Shown in pieces: positions 1 to 8,275 of a stretch of 8,464 nucleotides of DNA. Origin of the DNA: Pseudomonadota bacterium (lineage in GTDB: Bacteria; Pseudomonadota; Gammaproteobacteria; Steroidobacterales; Woeseiaceae); the NCBI GenBank assembly GCA_022567775.1, contig JADFGH010000083.1:1-8464 (forward strand), given 5' to 3'. Below the pieces are notes generated by a model. The model saw only the letters and a program-made list of their open reading frames with translations, was not told the origin of the DNA and made no database searches. How positions within the stretch are numbered: the stretch's first letter is position 1; each line of letters opens with the position of its first letter. The position numbers and the translations under genes were made by a program.

Positions 1-2129
1 AATTGCAGTGCTGGCGCCGGGCGCACCAGGGCATCCGGGTCGTAAATCGGAATGTCGATCCGGGCTGCGGGATCGTCAGCGCCGTTGACCTTGCCGATCG
101 CCTTTTTGCCGGTGTACTGGTTATCCGGCTGAATGTCGCCGAGCAATTCGGCCAGTTCATCGCGAACTTCTTCGCTGGTCTGATAATCGAAATTATCAGC
201 GTCGAGCAGGTTGCCAAGCACCCGCAGCACCTTCCAGCCAGGCCGCGCCTCCCCGAGCGGATTAGCAACGCCCAGGAAACTCTGCCAGCGTCCTTCACAG
301 TTAACGAAGGTACCGGCCGATTCGGCGAAGGTGCCGATCGGCAGCAGCAGATCGGCCGCATCCTGCAACGCATCGCTGTTATAGGGTGTGAGCGCTGCAA
401 CAAATTTCTGGGCGGCAAGCTTATTGACCACGTCATCGGTGCAACAAATATCGCGATCAGGCTCGAGACCATACAGCAGCACCGCATCGAGCGATTCATC
501 AAGCATCTCAGCAGCATTGAGTCCGGCAACCTGCCTCTTGTTGCCACCTGAACCGCGATGCGGCAGCACGCCGGCAAGACTGGCGCCAGCGGAATTCGAA
601 CCTTCCGACAGGACGCCGAATTTTGCCCCGGTCAGCTTACTAATTGCAGCAGCCAGCGCCCGCAACGCCGATGACGCCTGGTGCCGGCCTGCAATCAAGC
701 CAAGCAGGATCTGCGCATGCTCCGCGCCGGCAAGTGAGTCGGCGATGCGCCGTTGCGCATCGCCCGGCTTGACTCCCTTCACCAGCGCCTCCACCGGCTT
801 GGGTAATTTCTTCCTGCCCGCTGCAGCAACGGCGATGCCTGCCAGCTGCTCAACCAGGCCACCGTCATGAATATTTTCTTCGACCGCGAAGTGATATTCG
901 AACGCCTCATTGTTGACGAAACTCACTTTCGACCCGGCCAGTGCAGCTTTGCGCACCCGGTGCGCAATGATCGGCGCTTCCTTTCTGAGGTTCGAGCCAA
1001 CTACCAGTATCGCGTCGCTCAATTCGAGCTCCGCGATACTGCTTCCCAGCCACGGGAAAACGGGATCGTTGCCCTGGTCGGAGAAGTCCCGCTGCCGAAC
1101 TCTGTAATCGATATTTGCGCTACCGATATGCTCGGCCAGCCTCGCGAGCAAGTGATACTCCTCGAGCGTCGCCCCTGGCGATGCAAGAAAGCCTGTCTTG
1201 TCTGCAGCCGCTCCCTGCAGATTCTCCGCCAGGATCTTCAGCGCCTCGTCCCAGGCAATGTCTTGCCACGTTCCGTCCTTCTTGACCCGCGGACGCAACA
1301 GCCGGTCATTGCTGTAGATGCCCTCATAGCCGAAGCGGTCGCGATCAGACAGCCAGGTTTCGTTTATCTCCTCATTGTCCCGGGGAACGATGCGTTTGAT
1401 CGTGCCGCGGAGGACGTGCACGTACATGTTTGAACCAACGCAGTCGTGCGGCGACACCGTTTGCCGTTGTTCCATTTCCCAGGCGCGCGCGCTATAGCGA
1501 TAAGGCTTGTTGTTCAGCGCACCGACCGGGCAAATATCGATGATGTTTGCGGACAGTTCATGATCAACACTTTTCTCGATGTACATGCTGATCTTCATAT
1601 CCTCGGCGCGGCCGATCGTGCCGAGTTCCTGCAACCCCTGGATTTCCTGGCTGAAGCGGACGCATCGCGTGCAATGAATGCAGCGTGTCATGTCCGTGGA
1701 TACCAGCGGCCCAAGGTCCTTGTCTTTCACGACGCGTTTGCGTTCGTTATATCGCGACACATCGCGGCCATAACCCAGCGCCAGGTCCTGCAACTCACAT
1801 TCGCCGCCCTGATCGCAGATCGGGCAATCCAGCGGATGATTGATCAGCAAAAATTCCATGACCGCCTTCTGCGCAGATATTGCTGCAGGTGACCTGGTAA
1901 AAACCTTCATGCCCTCGCCAACCGGGGTGGCGCAAGCCGGCATCGGTTTCGGCGCCTTTTCAACCTCGACCAGGCACATGCGGCAATTCGCCGCGATGGA
2001 AAGTTTTTCGTGATAACAGAAACGCGGGATGTAAATGCCGATTCGATCGGTCACTTCCATGATCATCTGACCCTGCCGGGCTTCGACCGCTTTGCCGTCG
2101 ACTTCGATATTGACCACACCGTCGCTCAT
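1..2129 (-). CDS. nuoG: NADH-quinone oxidoreductase subunit G (NuoG), 3' end cut by window edge
   Basis: Large Fe-S subunit of the NADH-oxidising arm of respiratory complex I; it carries electrons from the NuoE/F pair towards NuoI/NuoB on the cytoplasmic side. I translated it from the minus strand: an open frame runs from ATG at 2129 to the window edge, about 709 codons. The N-terminal 2Fe-2S domain has N1b ligands C38, C49, C52 and C66. The next segment has the His-ligated N5 motif (H98, C102, C105, C111), then N4 ligands C150, C153, C156 and C200. From about residue 218 it continues as the molybdopterin-oxidoreductase-like domain, which binds no cofactor in this family. Only one cysteine (C230) lies where E. 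coli has its N7 motif, so N7 is absent, as in most species. The start overlaps the nuoF stop as ATGA, with GAGG eight bases upstream. Usual length is about 780-900 residues, so the last part is outside the window. Confidence 0.97.
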   Translation of the reverse strand, partial: MSDGVVNIEVDGKAVEARQGQMIMEVTDRIGIYIPRFCYHEKLSIAANCRMCLVEVEKAPKPMPACATPVGEGMKVFTRSPAAISAQKAVMEFLLINHPLDCPICDQGGECELQDLALGYGRDVSRYNERKRVVKDKDLGPLVSTDMTRCIHCTRCVRFSQEIQGLQELGTIGRAEDMKISMYIEKSVDHELSANIIDICPVGALNNKPYRYSARAWEMEQRQTVSPHDCVGSNMYVHVLRGTIKRIVPRDNEEINETWLSDRDRFGYEGIYSNDRLLRPRVKKDGTWQDIAWDEALKILAENLQGAAADKTGFLASPGATLEEYHLLARLAEHIGSANIDYRVRQRDFSDQGNDPVFPWLGSSIAELELSDAILVVGSNLRKEAPIIAHRVRKAALAGSKVSFVNNEAFEYHFAVEENIHDGGLVEQLAGIAVAAAGRKKLPKPVEALVKGVKPGDAQRRIADSLAGAEHAQILLGLIAGRHQASSALRALAAAISKLTGAKFGVLSEGSNSAGASLAGVLPHRGSGGNKRQVAGLNAAEMLDESLDAVLLYGLEPDRDICCTDDVVNKLAAQKFVAALTPYNSDALQDAADLLLPIGTFAESAGTFVNCEGRWQSFLGVANPLGEARPGWKVLRVLGNLLDADNFDYQTSEEVRDELAELLGDIQPDNQYTGKKAIGKVNGADDPAARIDIPIYDPDALVRPAPALQ

Positions 2130-3433
2130 GCGGCTGCCTCGGTGGCTTTATCAACGATGCTACGTCCTTGATGCCGGATCATGTATGCGAATTCGTGATG
2201 ATAGTGCTTCAAGAAACTCTGCACCGGCCAGGCCGCCGCATCGCCCAACGCGCAAATCGTGTGGCCTTCGATCTTGTTTGCCACGTCCACGAGCTTGTCC
2301 AGGTCATCCTCCTGACCCTGCCCCGCCGTGATTCGGGTCAACATGCGATACAGCCAGCCTGTCCCTTCGCGGCACGGCGTGCACTGCCCGCAGGACTCGG
2401 CCATGTAGAAGCGCGCTATGCGACGCAGTATGCGAACCATGCAGGTCGTCTCATCCATGACTATGACCGCGCCAGTGCCGAAGGACGACCCCGCCTTTTG
2501 CAGCGAGTCATAGTCCATCGTGCATTCCATGATGATTTCAGCAGGCAGGATCTTCACCGATGAACCGCCGGGAATCACGGCCTTCAGTTTGCGCCCGCCA
2601 AGTACGCCGCCGCACAGATGCAACAGGTCTTTGAAAGGAATGCCCATCGGTAATTCGAAATTGCCGGGCTTTTCGACGTGACCCGAGACTGAGAACTGCG
2701 CGGTGCCGCCCGAGCCTTCGGGCCCGAGGTCTGCAAACCATTTGGCGCCATTGCGGAGGATCGCCGGCACGCAGGCAAGACTCTGAGTGTTATTGACGGT
2801 GGTCGGCAAACCGTACAAGCCGAAATTGGCCGGGAATGGCGGCTTGAACCGTGGTTTGCCCTGCTTTCCCTCGAGTGATTCGAGCAGTCCGGTTTCCTCG
2901 CCGCAGATGTAGGCACCGGCGCCAACGAATGTATGCAGGTCAACATCAATACCGGATTTCTGGATGTTTTTGCCGAGCAATCCGGCCTTGTACGCTTCCT
3001 CAAGCGCAGCCTCAAAGCGCGGCACCGGCTCGTCAATGAATTCGCCGCGGATATAGTTGTAGGCAACGGTCGCGCCCATCGCGTAGGCGGCAATCGCCAT
3101 ACCTTCGATCAGGCAATGCGGGTTGTAACGCAGGACTTCGCGATCATGGCAGGTGCCCGGCTCACTCTCGTCAGAGTTGCATACCAGGTATTTCTGACCC
3201 GGCGCATTGCGCGGCATGAAACTCCATTTCAGACCGGTCGGGAATCCCGCACCGCCACGGCCTCGCAGGCCACTTGCTTTCACTTCCTCGATAACTTCTT
3301 GCGGCGACATTTTGCCCGCAAGTATTTTGCGCCAGGCCTTGTAGCCGTCGTGCTTCTCATACGTCTTTAGCGACCATGACTCATCCGCGCCGAAGGTGTT
3401 GAAGCAGGCCAGATTGTGCTGAAGCCGGTTCAT
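2126..3433 (-). CDS. nuoF: NADH-quinone oxidoreductase subunit F (NuoF), NADH/FMN-binding
   Basis: The NADH dehydrogenase subunit of complex I: it binds NADH and FMN, takes the hydride, and passes electrons through cluster N3. The 435-residue product has the expected length. It shows the glycine-rich FMN-site motif [16 protein letters not shown] (residues 55-70), the acidic segment [12 protein letters not shown] (87-98), and the nucleotide-site motif [11 protein letters not shown] (171-181). N3 ligands are C348, C351 and C354 in [14 protein letters not shown] plus C394 in [12 protein letters not shown]. Residue 182, right after GEET, is Gly where most NuoF proteins have Ala (from memory); see findings. 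Start ATG overlaps the nuoE stop as ATGA and the gene's own stop overlaps nuoG the same way, so translation is likely coupled. Identity is very secure. Confidence 0.98.
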   Translation of the reverse strand: MNRLQHNLACFNTFGADESWSLKTYEKHDGYKAWRKILAGKMSPQEVIEEVKASGLRGRGGAGFPTGLKWSFMPRNAPGQKYLVCNSDESEPGTCHDREVLRYNPHCLIEGMAIAAYAMGATVAYNYIRGEFIDEPVPRFEAALEEAYKAGLLGKNIQKSGIDVDLHTFVGAGAYICGEETGLLESLEGKQGKPRFKPPFPANFGLYGLPTTVNNTQSLACVPAILRNGAKWFADLGPEGSGGTAQFSVSGHVEKPGNFELPMGIPFKDLLHLCGGVLGGRKLKAVIPGGSSVKILPAEIIMECTMDYDSLQKAGSSFGTGAVIVMDETTCMVRILRRIARFYMAESCGQCTPCREGTGWLYRMLTRITAGQGQEDDLDKLVDVANKIEGHTICALGDAAAWPVQSFLKHYHHEFAYMIRHQGRSIVDKATEAAA

Positions 3434-3921
3434 TCGAGGCCATCCAGAATCTCGTCCACCATCGCCGGCGTGAGATTTTCATGGTATTTGTGATCGACCA
3501 TCATCATCGGGGCGCCACAACATGCCGCAAGACACTCTTCTTCCTTTTTCAGGTATATGCGGCCATCTTCCGTACTTTCCCCGAGCTTGATGCCGAGTTT
3601 TTTTTCTACATGCTCGACAATGTCGTCTGCGCCACGCAGCATGCAGGACACGTTAGTGCAGATGGCGACGTTATGGCGGCCAACCGGCTGTGTTTGAAAC
3701 ATCGAATAAAAGGTAGCGACTTCGTAGACCTGGATCGTCGGCAGATCCATGTAGTCAGCGACACCATTCAGTAGCTCCACGGTCAGGTAACCGTCGTTCT
3801 CATGCTGCGCCGCATGCAATGCGCCGATGACAGCCGAACGATGCCGGCCTTCCGGGAAACGCCCGGTCCAGCGATCGATTTCCTCGCGGATATGCTCCGA
3901 CAAGACTGCGGCGTCACTCAT
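3430..3921 (-). CDS. nuoE: NADH-quinone oxidoreductase subunit E (NuoE), 2Fe-2S protein
   Basis: Thioredoxin-fold 2Fe-2S subunit (24 kDa type) that sits against NuoF and holds cluster N1a near FMN. The 163-residue product is of normal length. The N-terminal helical part (about 1-75, with [11 protein letters not shown] at 65-75) is typical. The N1a ligands are C88 and C93 in CTNVSC, and C130 and C134 in [10 protein letters not shown]; the 5- and 4-residue spacings are those of the family. C135 is an extra cysteine next to the last ligand. The gene overlaps nuoD and nuoF by ATGA at both ends. Confidence 0.98.
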   Translation of the reverse strand: MSDAAVLSEHIREEIDRWTGRFPEGRHRSAVIGALHAAQHENDGYLTVELLNGVADYMDLPTIQVYEVATFYSMFQTQPVGRHNVAICTNVSCMLRGADDIVEHVEKKLGIKLGESTEDGRIYLKKEEECLAACCGAPMMMVDHKYHENLTPAMVDEILDGLE

Positions 3922-5171
3922 CTGTCGATCTCGCCAAATACAATGTCCTGGCTGCCAATCACGGCAACGACGTCCGCCAGCATGTGCCCTTCAACCATCT
4001 CCGACATGGCTGCCAGGTGCGCAAAACCGGGCGGTCGTACCTTTACCCGATAGGGCTTGTTCGCACCGTCAGAAATTATATAGACACCGAACTCGCCCTT
4101 TGGGTGTTCTATGGCGGCATACGCCTCCCCTTCCGGCACGCAATATCCTTCTGTAAAAAATTTGAAATGATGAATGAGCGATTCCATATCGTCTTTCATC
4201 TCAACCCGGGCCGGGGCGACAATCTTGTGGTCGTCCAGCATGACCGGACCGGGATTTTTCCTGAGCCAGTCGACACATTGTTTGACGATCCGGTTCGACT
4301 GGCGCATCTCCTCGACACGCACGAGATAGCGGTCGTAGCAATCGCCATTGGTGCCAACCGGGATATCAAAATCCATCTGGGCGTAGACTTCGTAGGGTTG
4401 CTTCTTGCGCAAGTCCCATGCGATGCCGGAGCCGCGCAACATCGGACCGGTAAAGCCAAGATTCAGCGCGCGTTCCGCTGACACGACGGCGATGTTGACG
4501 GTGCGTTGTTTCCAGATGCGGTTATCCGTCAGCAATGTTTCGTACTGATCGACGCACGACGGAAACTTGTCGCAAAAGGCGTCGATAAAATCGAGCAACG
4601 ATCCTTCACGTATGGCATTCAGGCGGTCGACCTTTTTTTGACTGCGCCACTTCGACGCTGTGTATTTCGGCATGTTCTCCGGCAGATCGCGGAATACGCC
4701 ACCGGGCCGATAGTAGGTCGCATGCATCCGCGTACCGGAGACCGCCTCATACATATCCATCAGATCTTCGCGCTCGCGGAAGCAATACAGGAACATCGTC
4801 ATCGCGCCGACATCGAGACCGTGTGTGCCGAGCCACAACAGGTGGTTCAGGATGCGCGTAATCTCATCAAACATGACGCGGATGTACTGCGCGCGCGGCG
4901 GCGGTCTTATCCCCAGGAGTTTTTCAATGGCCAGCACATAGCCGTGCTCGTTGCACATCATCGATACATAGTCGAGCCGGTCCATGTAACCGATGGTCTG
5001 ATTGTAGGGTTTGGACTCGGCAAGTTTCTCGGTGCCCCGATGCAGCAGACCGACGTGCGGATCGGCCTTCTGAATGACTTCGCCGTCCATTTCGAGGACC
5101 AGTCGCAGGACACCGTGCGCGGCAGGATGCTGCGGCCCGAAGTTCATCGTGAAATTCTGAATCTCAGCCAT
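3918..5171 (-). CDS. nuoD: NADH-quinone oxidoreductase subunit D (NuoD), quinone-site subunit
   Basis: The 49-kDa-type subunit, evolved from the large subunit of NiFe hydrogenases, which with NuoB forms the quinone-reduction site. The 417-residue product is full length. The N-terminal motif [10 protein letters not shown] (11-20) and RLDY (65-68) supply H19 and Y68, which align without gaps to His38 and Tyr87 of Thermus Nqo4, the residues that contact the quinone headgroup. The C-terminus [11 protein letters not shown] is the invariant family ending. It is a stand-alone gene, unlike the nuoCD fusion of E. coli. It starts inside the end of nuoC (8-bp overlap, ATGGCTGA), with AAGGA 11 bases upstream of the ATG. 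Confidence 0.98.
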   Translation of the reverse strand: MAEIQNFTMNFGPQHPAAHGVLRLVLEMDGEVIQKADPHVGLLHRGTEKLAESKPYNQTIGYMDRLDYVSMMCNEHGYVLAIEKLLGIRPPPRAQYIRVMFDEITRILNHLLWLGTHGLDVGAMTMFLYCFREREDLMDMYEAVSGTRMHATYYRPGGVFRDLPENMPKYTASKWRSQKKVDRLNAIREGSLLDFIDAFCDKFPSCVDQYETLLTDNRIWKQRTVNIAVVSAERALNLGFTGPMLRGSGIAWDLRKKQPYEVYAQMDFDIPVGTNGDCYDRYLVRVEEMRQSNRIVKQCVDWLRKNPGPVMLDDHKIVAPARVEMKDDMESLIHHFKFFTEGYCVPEGEAYAAIEHPKGEFGVYIISDGANKPYRVKVRPPGFAHLAAMSEMVEGHMLADVVAVIGSQDIVFGEIDR

Positions 5172-5868
5172 CGTTCACCCGGTCCTTCAGGTCAGCTGAG
5201 TAACGGTTATCGTCGCGGATAACGCGTGGGACGAGTGTGCGTGGCTCAATGCTCACGGGCTGATAAACCACCCGTCCCTTTTCCGCATCGTAGATCACCT
5301 CCACATTGCCAATCAGCGGAAAGTCCTTGCGAAACGGGTGGCCGATGAATCCGTAATCCGTCAGGATGCGCCGCAAATCCGGGTGGCCGTCGAAAAGAAT
5401 GCCGTACAGGTCGAACGCCTCACGCTCAAACCAGTTTGCTGAATTCCACACCTCGACCAGCGATGGAACGATTGGCGGATTGCTGTCTCCCGTGAAAACC
5501 CTGAGCCGAAGTCGCGTGTTGTTTTGCAAGGACAATAAATGATAGACCGCCGCGAAGCGGCGCGGGTCGAAGCTGTCGCTCTCGTCCAGGATAACCGGCT
5601 GCGGTTCCACGCCACGACTGAAACCGCTGCCGGTAGCGCTCTCGGTGACCCACTCGTCCTTGCCATAGGTGAGATAGTCGACGCCGCAGACATCAAGCAA
5701 CTGCTCGAAGCCGAACTCGGCATCGTCGCGAAGCGCGGTCGCGACCGCGATCAGATCGTTTTTGCCGAGCTCGTATGTCAGCTCGCCACAGGCCGAATCG
5801 ATGCGCGTAAGCTGCCCGGCAAAGCGCGCGTCGATCCGAGCGGCCAATGTCTCGTGAGAGCTATTCAT
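5164..5868 (-). CDS. nuoC: NADH-quinone oxidoreductase subunit C (NuoC)
   Basis: The 30-kDa-type subunit of the connecting arm; it carries no cofactor and braces NuoD and NuoB. The 234-residue product contains the family signature around residues 148-171 ([20 protein letters not shown]) followed by GHPFRKDFP. An insert at about 74-103, rich in Gly, Ser and Asp, precedes a conserved [12 protein letters not shown] block; longer NuoC of this kind is usual in beta- and gammaproteobacteria (from memory). The ATG lies 13 bases after the nuoB stop, the only real gap in the operon, and has no clear Shine-Dalgarno sequence (CCAGAACAAATA precedes it). Confidence 0.97.
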   Translation of the reverse strand: MNSSHETLAARIDARFAGQLTRIDSACGELTYELGKNDLIAVATALRDDAEFGFEQLLDVCGVDYLTYGKDEWVTESATGSGFSRGVEPQPVILDESDSFDPRRFAAVYHLLSLQNNTRLRLRVFTGDSNPPIVPSLVEVWNSANWFEREAFDLYGILFDGHPDLRRILTDYGFIGHPFRKDFPLIGNVEVIYDAEKGRVVYQPVSIEPRTLVPRVIRDDNRYSADLKDRVNDG

Positions 5869-5881
5869 TATTTGTTCTGGG

Positions 5882-6412
5882 TTACCTGGCGATCGTGCTC
5901 GTGCGTCGAATCTTCTTTTGCAGTTGTATCAGACCGTAGATAAGCGCTTCCGCCGTCGGCGGACAGCCCGGCACGTAAACGTCAACCGGAACAATCCGAT
6001 CGCAACCTCGCACGACTGCATAGGAATAGTGGTAGTAGCCGCCACCATTGGCGCAGGAGCCCATTGAGACCACCCAACGCGGCTCCGCCATCTGGTCATA
6101 AACCTTTCTGAGCGCAGGCGCCATTTTGTTGACCAGCGTGCCGGCAACAATCATGACATCCGACTGACGCGGACTCGCCCGGAAAATGATGCCAAAACGA
6201 TCGAGATCGTAGCGCGCTGCGCCGGCATGCATCATTTCGACTGCGCAACAGGCAAGGCCAAAGGTCATCGGCCACATCGATCCGGTGCGCGCCCAGTTCA
6301 TGACCGCGTCCGCACTGGCAACCATGAAGCCTTTCTTTTGCAGACTCTGTCCGGCGTCCCCGGGCTCAGGTGCGAATTCGGCCGCAGGTTCAGCGGGCCT
6401 GTTCAATCCCAT
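5882..6412 (-). CDS. nuoB: NADH-quinone oxidoreductase subunit B (NuoB), cluster N2 protein
   Basis: PSST-type subunit holding the terminal 4Fe-4S cluster N2, which hands electrons to quinone. The N2 ligands are the tandem C55-C56 (GLACCAVEM), C120 ([10 protein letters not shown]) and C150 ([12 protein letters not shown]); this spacing fits the family. I chose the ATG at 6412, giving 176 residues, because AGAAGGG lies nine bases upstream and the overlap with nuoA is then only 10 bp (ATGGGATTGA). An in-frame ATG at 6433 would add seven residues (MEEGCAR), but it encodes the Shine-Dalgarno itself and overlaps nuoA by 31 bp, so it is less likely. Confidence 0.97.
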   Translation of the reverse strand: MGLNRPAEPAAEFAPEPGDAGQSLQKKGFMVASADAVMNWARTGSMWPMTFGLACCAVEMMHAGAARYDLDRFGIIFRASPRQSDVMIVAGTLVNKMAPALRKVYDQMAEPRWVVSMGSCANGGGYYHYSYAVVRGCDRIVPVDVYVPGCPPTAEALIYGLIQLQKKIRRTSTIAR

Positions 6413-6759
6413 TCGAGCGCACCCTTCTTCCATTCATAAATAAAACCGACGACCAGGATCGCCAGGAAAATTCCCATCGCAATCAATCCGAACAAGCCGA
6501 CCGTGTCGAGCGAGACAGCCCAGGGAAAGAGGAATGCGATTTCCAGGTCAAAAATGATGAAAAGTATCGCCACCAGGTAGTAGCGAACGTCAAATTTCAT
6601 GCGCGAGTCTTCGAAGGGCTCAAAGCCACATTCGTAGGGCGACAATTTCTGCTCGTCTTTCTGGCCGCGCCCGATAGCGAAACCGAGGCCTAACAAAATC
6701 AGTCCGATTCCGGCGGCAGCACCCAGAAAAATCAGGATCGGCAGGTATTCTTGCAACAT
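6403..6759 (-). CDS. nuoA: NADH-quinone oxidoreductase subunit A (NuoA), membrane subunit
   Basis: ND3-type membrane subunit at the junction of the membrane and peripheral arms. The 118-residue product has three predicted membrane helices at about 6-30, 58-80 and 86-108. The loop between helices 1 and 2 carries the hallmark [14 protein letters not shown] (40-53), with C44 at the position of the ND3 loop cysteine known from mitochondrial active/deactive studies. Helix 2 contains [11 protein letters not shown] (70-80) with D71 and E73, matching the conserved acidic pair of E. coli NuoA (D79, E81). It is the first gene of the operon. No convincing Shine-Dalgarno precedes the ATG (ACCGAACCATTCAT). 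Confidence 0.98.
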   Translation of the reverse strand: MLQEYLPILIFLGAAAGIGLILLGLGFAIGRGQKDEQKLSPYECGFEPFEDSRMKFDVRYYLVAILFIIFDLEIAFLFPWAVSLDTVGLFGLIAMGIFLAILVVGFIYEWKKGALEWD

Positions 6760-6807
6760 ATGAATGGTTCGGTTTGTGGTCGAGTATTCAGCCCTGAGCA
6801 GCGTAAT

Positions 6808-6835
6808 ATTGTATCAGCCTGCCAGAGATAGATAA
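6808..6835 (-). promoter_or_regulatory. Candidate sigma-70 promoter for the nuo operon
   Basis: On the minus strand a near-consensus extended -10 element, TGATACAAT (6816-6808), has a weak -35 TTATCT (6835-6830) at 16-bp spacing. Transcription would begin around 6801, leaving an untranslated leader of roughly 40 bases before nuoA. The extended TGN compensates for the poor -35 in many such promoters. No operator-like dyad stands out nearby. The call rests on sequence match alone. Confidence 0.45.
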
Positions 6836-6867
6836 CAGTCCTATTGGCGCTCCCAGACGCTATTTTT

Positions 6868-6896
6868 CTGTCGTTGGCCTCGCGGTCAAGTAGACT
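6868..6896 (+). promoter_or_regulatory. Weak candidate promoter for the decarboxylase (near-leaderless)
   Basis: TAGACT at 6891-6896 fits a -10 hexamer, and CTGTCG (6868-6873) is a poor -35 at 17-bp spacing. Transcription from it would begin about 6903, only about four bases before the ATG at 6907. This fits the absence of any Shine-Dalgarno sequence in CTCCCGGATTCT just before that ATG. It is a weak match and other promoters are possible in the 147-base divergent gap (6760-6906). Confidence 0.2.
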
Positions 6897-6906
6897 CCCG
6901 GATTCT

Positions 6907-8124
6907 ATGAGTACGCCAGTGTTAAGGGACGCCGAATCCAGCGGGCTGGCCGACCAGCCCGAATCCTTTGCGGATGTCGGGCAGCTGCTGCGCGAGCTCA
7001 AGCCTCATAATCCTGTCTACTGCGTTTTCCCGCATGTTTATCGCGAATCCACCAAAGCGTTCCTGCAGGGATTTCCAGGTCGCGTCCTGTTTGGCGTCAA
7101 GGCCAACAATGACCCGCGGGTGCTCAGGTTATTGATCGAATCAGGCATCAGCCATTTTGACTGTGCGTCTCTGCCGGAAATCGAATTGACGGATCGACTC
7201 TGTCCGTCGGGCACAAAGTACTTCATGGTCCCCACGCGAATCCGGGGCGCGGCCCGGGACGCGCAGAGAGTTCATGGCGTACGTCATTTCATGGTTGATC
7301 ATGTCGACGGAGTCGCGCCGCTTGCCAACGAGATCGACATGAGCAAATCGATCGTTTTTGCGCGCATGGCAGTCCATCACAAGGCGGCCATGTCGGATCT
7401 GTCGGTCAGATTCGGCGCCAAGCCGGCGGACATGCCCGCATTGCTGCAAAGCATTCGCGACACCGGGGCCGAAGCGGCGCTGGCATTCAATGTCGGGTCG
7501 TCCGTTACCGACCCTGATGCGTATCGATACGCGATGAACATCACCAGAGAGGTGCTAACGAAGCTGCCGTTCCGACTTCGCCTGCTCGACGTCGGTGGCG
7601 GTTATCCGAAAAGTTATCCCGGATTTACCGTGCCCCATCTTGATGAATATTTTCGAGCGGTGACCGAATCGTTTGCTGAGCTGCCACTTGCTGATAATGC
7701 CGAGGTGCTGGGCGAGCCCGGCCGAGCCATCGCCGCGCCCGGAATGTCGGCTGTCGTCGAGGTACTGCTCCGCAAACAAGATCGCCTGTTTATCAACGAT
7801 GGCATGCACGGCGTTTTCTGGGAGCTCAGGTATGACGGACATGACCGTTACCCGGTGCGGACATTCCGCGATGGTGTATTACTTGCCGGCGAAACCGCGT
7901 CATTCACCGTGAATGGCCCTACCTGCGACTCGGAAGACACCCTGCCCGGCAAAGTCGAACTGCCGCGCGACATCCGCCCCGGCGACTACCTCGAGTTCGG
8001 CGGCATTGGCGCCTACTCCTTAAGCGGCCGCACCGACTTCAACGGCTATTACAGCGACCGCATCGTCACCATCACCTCCACAGCGGAATTCCCGCCATCA
8101 CTGCCGCAAAGCGGCGATGGTTGA
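6907..8124 (+). CDS. Fold-type III PLP-dependent decarboxylase (ornithine/lysine/arginine decarboxylase family)
   Basis: A 405-residue cytoplasmic enzyme of the eukaryotic-type ornithine decarboxylase / DAP decarboxylase family: an alanine-racemase-like barrel (about 37-275) followed by a beta domain. Family landmarks, compared with ornithine decarboxylase (ODC): PLP Schiff-base lysine K65 in FGVKAN; FDCAS (84-88); LSVRFGA (165-171); VGGG (229-232) and EPGR (270-273) for the cofactor phosphate; D298, D310; the catalytic GPTCD with C340 and D341; and GAYS with Y370. The probable reaction is ornithine (or lysine) to putrescine (or cadaverine) plus CO2; the substrate cannot be settled by eye. 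Two expected residues differ: N195 replaces the His over the PLP ring (ODC His197), and H301 replaces ODC Tyr323. The ATG at 6907 was chosen because the earlier in-frame TTG (6844) would add 21 residues of unfamilial sequence. The gene is monocistronic, divergent from nuo and convergent with tRNA-Leu. Confidence 0.88.
   Translation: MSTPVLRDAESSGLADQPESFADVGQLLRELKPHNPVYCVFPHVYRESTKAFLQGFPGRVLFGVKANNDPRVLRLLIESGISHFDCASLPEIELTDRLCPSGTKYFMVPTRIRGAARDAQRVHGVRHFMVDHVDGVAPLANEIDMSKSIVFARMAVHHKAAMSDLSVRFGAKPADMPALLQSIRDTGAEAALAFNVGSSVTDPDAYRYAMNITREVLTKLPFRLRLLDVGGGYPKSYPGFTVPHLDEYFRAVTESFAELPLADNAEVLGEPGRAIAAPGMSAVVEVLLRKQDRLFINDGMHGVFWELRYDGHDRYPVRTFRDGVLLAGETASFTVNGPTCDSEDTLPGKVELPRDIRPGDYLEFGGIGAYSLSGRTDFNGYYSDRIVTITSTAEFPPSLPQSGDG
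8095..8120 (+). terminator. Bulged hairpin at the 3' end of the decarboxylase gene (weak terminator candidate)
   Basis: CCATC (8095-8099) pairs with GATGG (8116-8120), and GCCGC (8103-8107) pairs with GCGGC (8111-8115) around an AAA loop; ACT (8100-8102) is bulged. It lies within the last codons of the gene and is followed by TTGATCGATCAA rather than a U-tract, so it is not a convincing intrinsic terminator. It could instead stabilise the mRNA end. Confidence 0.2.
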
Positions 8125-8132
8125 TCGATCAA
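8121..8132. repeat. 12-bp perfect palindrome over the decarboxylase stop codon
   Basis: TTGATCGATCAA reads the same on both strands and contains the TGA stop (8122-8124). It includes two GATC sites sharing the central ATCGAT. It could be a small protein-binding site or chance; nothing else in the sequence supports a role. Confidence 0.4.
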
Positions 8133-8135
8133 TAT

Positions 8136-8158
8136 CGCCCGCTGGGGCGGGCTCCTAC
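8136..8158 (-). repeat. REP-like element with GTAG head
   Basis: Read on the minus strand, GTAGGAGCCCGCCCCAGCGG is followed by GCG. It has a GTAG tetranucleotide head, then a 6-bp perfect stem (8137-8142 with 8147-8152) around a 4-base loop. This layout matches REP elements mobilised by REP-associated tyrosine transposases (RAYTs), well described in Pseudomonas, Stenotrophomonas and relatives. It lies 11 bases beyond the decarboxylase stop. Single-copy evidence only: the element's repetition elsewhere in the genome cannot be seen here. Confidence 0.6.
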
Positions 8159-8176
8159 GAGACGCATCTACAATTC

Positions 8177-8192
8177 CCGGCCGTCGGCACCA
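8177..8192 (+). repeat. Inverted copy of the tRNA-Leu 3' end (16 bp)
   Basis: CCGGCCGTCGGCACCA on the plus strand is identical to the last 16 bases of tRNA-Leu(GAG), which is on the minus strand (8286-8271). It covers the 3' strand of the T-stem, the 3' acceptor strand, the discriminator A and CCA. Identity stops at both sides (8176/8287 and 8193/8270 mismatch). The two copies are 78 bases apart and in opposite orientation, so this is not a normal pair of integration attachment sites, which would be direct repeats. Confidence 0.85.
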
Positions 8193-8216
8193 TACTAACG
8201 GAGAGTCTGGCCACCT

Positions 8217-8275
8217 CACCAAATCAAGAGGGGTCTGCATCCGCAGAGCGGATGCAGACCCCTCTTGATTTGGTG
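8217..8275. repeat. 28-bp perfect inverted repeat with 3-nt loop, abutting the tRNA-Leu CCA end
   Basis: Arms 8217-8244 and 8248-8275 are perfectly complementary around the loop AGA. The right arm includes the five terminal bases of tRNA-Leu (CACCA on the minus strand). The core has a GC-rich centre (GGGGTCTGCATCCGC) and an outer A/T-rich edge (AAATCAAG / CTTGATTT), so in RNA of either strand the distal arm ends in UCUUGAUUU. The position between convergent transcription units suits a bidirectional terminator, although no unpaired U-tract follows. The alternative is a mobile palindromic repeat of the REP/RAYT type that landed at the tRNA end. The structure itself is certain; its role is not. 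Confidence 0.8.

Noticed and set aside
3..2563. Several plus-strand open frames of 130-190 codons opposite nuoG and nuoF.
   Set aside because: They are antisense to genes with complete conserved motifs, show no recognisable domain, and are expected from GC-rich codon bias in the opposite frame.
4506..5222. A 238-codon plus-strand open frame opposite nuoD.
   Set aside because: It mirrors the highly conserved nuoD gene, has no family resemblance I can see and no ribosome-binding site of note.
6844..6906. TTG at 6844 as the start of the decarboxylase.
   Set aside because: The 21 extra residues do not resemble the family's N-terminus, and the ATG at 6907 gives a normal length; not fully excluded.
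6760..6906. Riboswitch or structured leader in the divergent gap.
   Set aside because: The gap is only 147 bases, and I saw no long dyad or known aptamer core in it.
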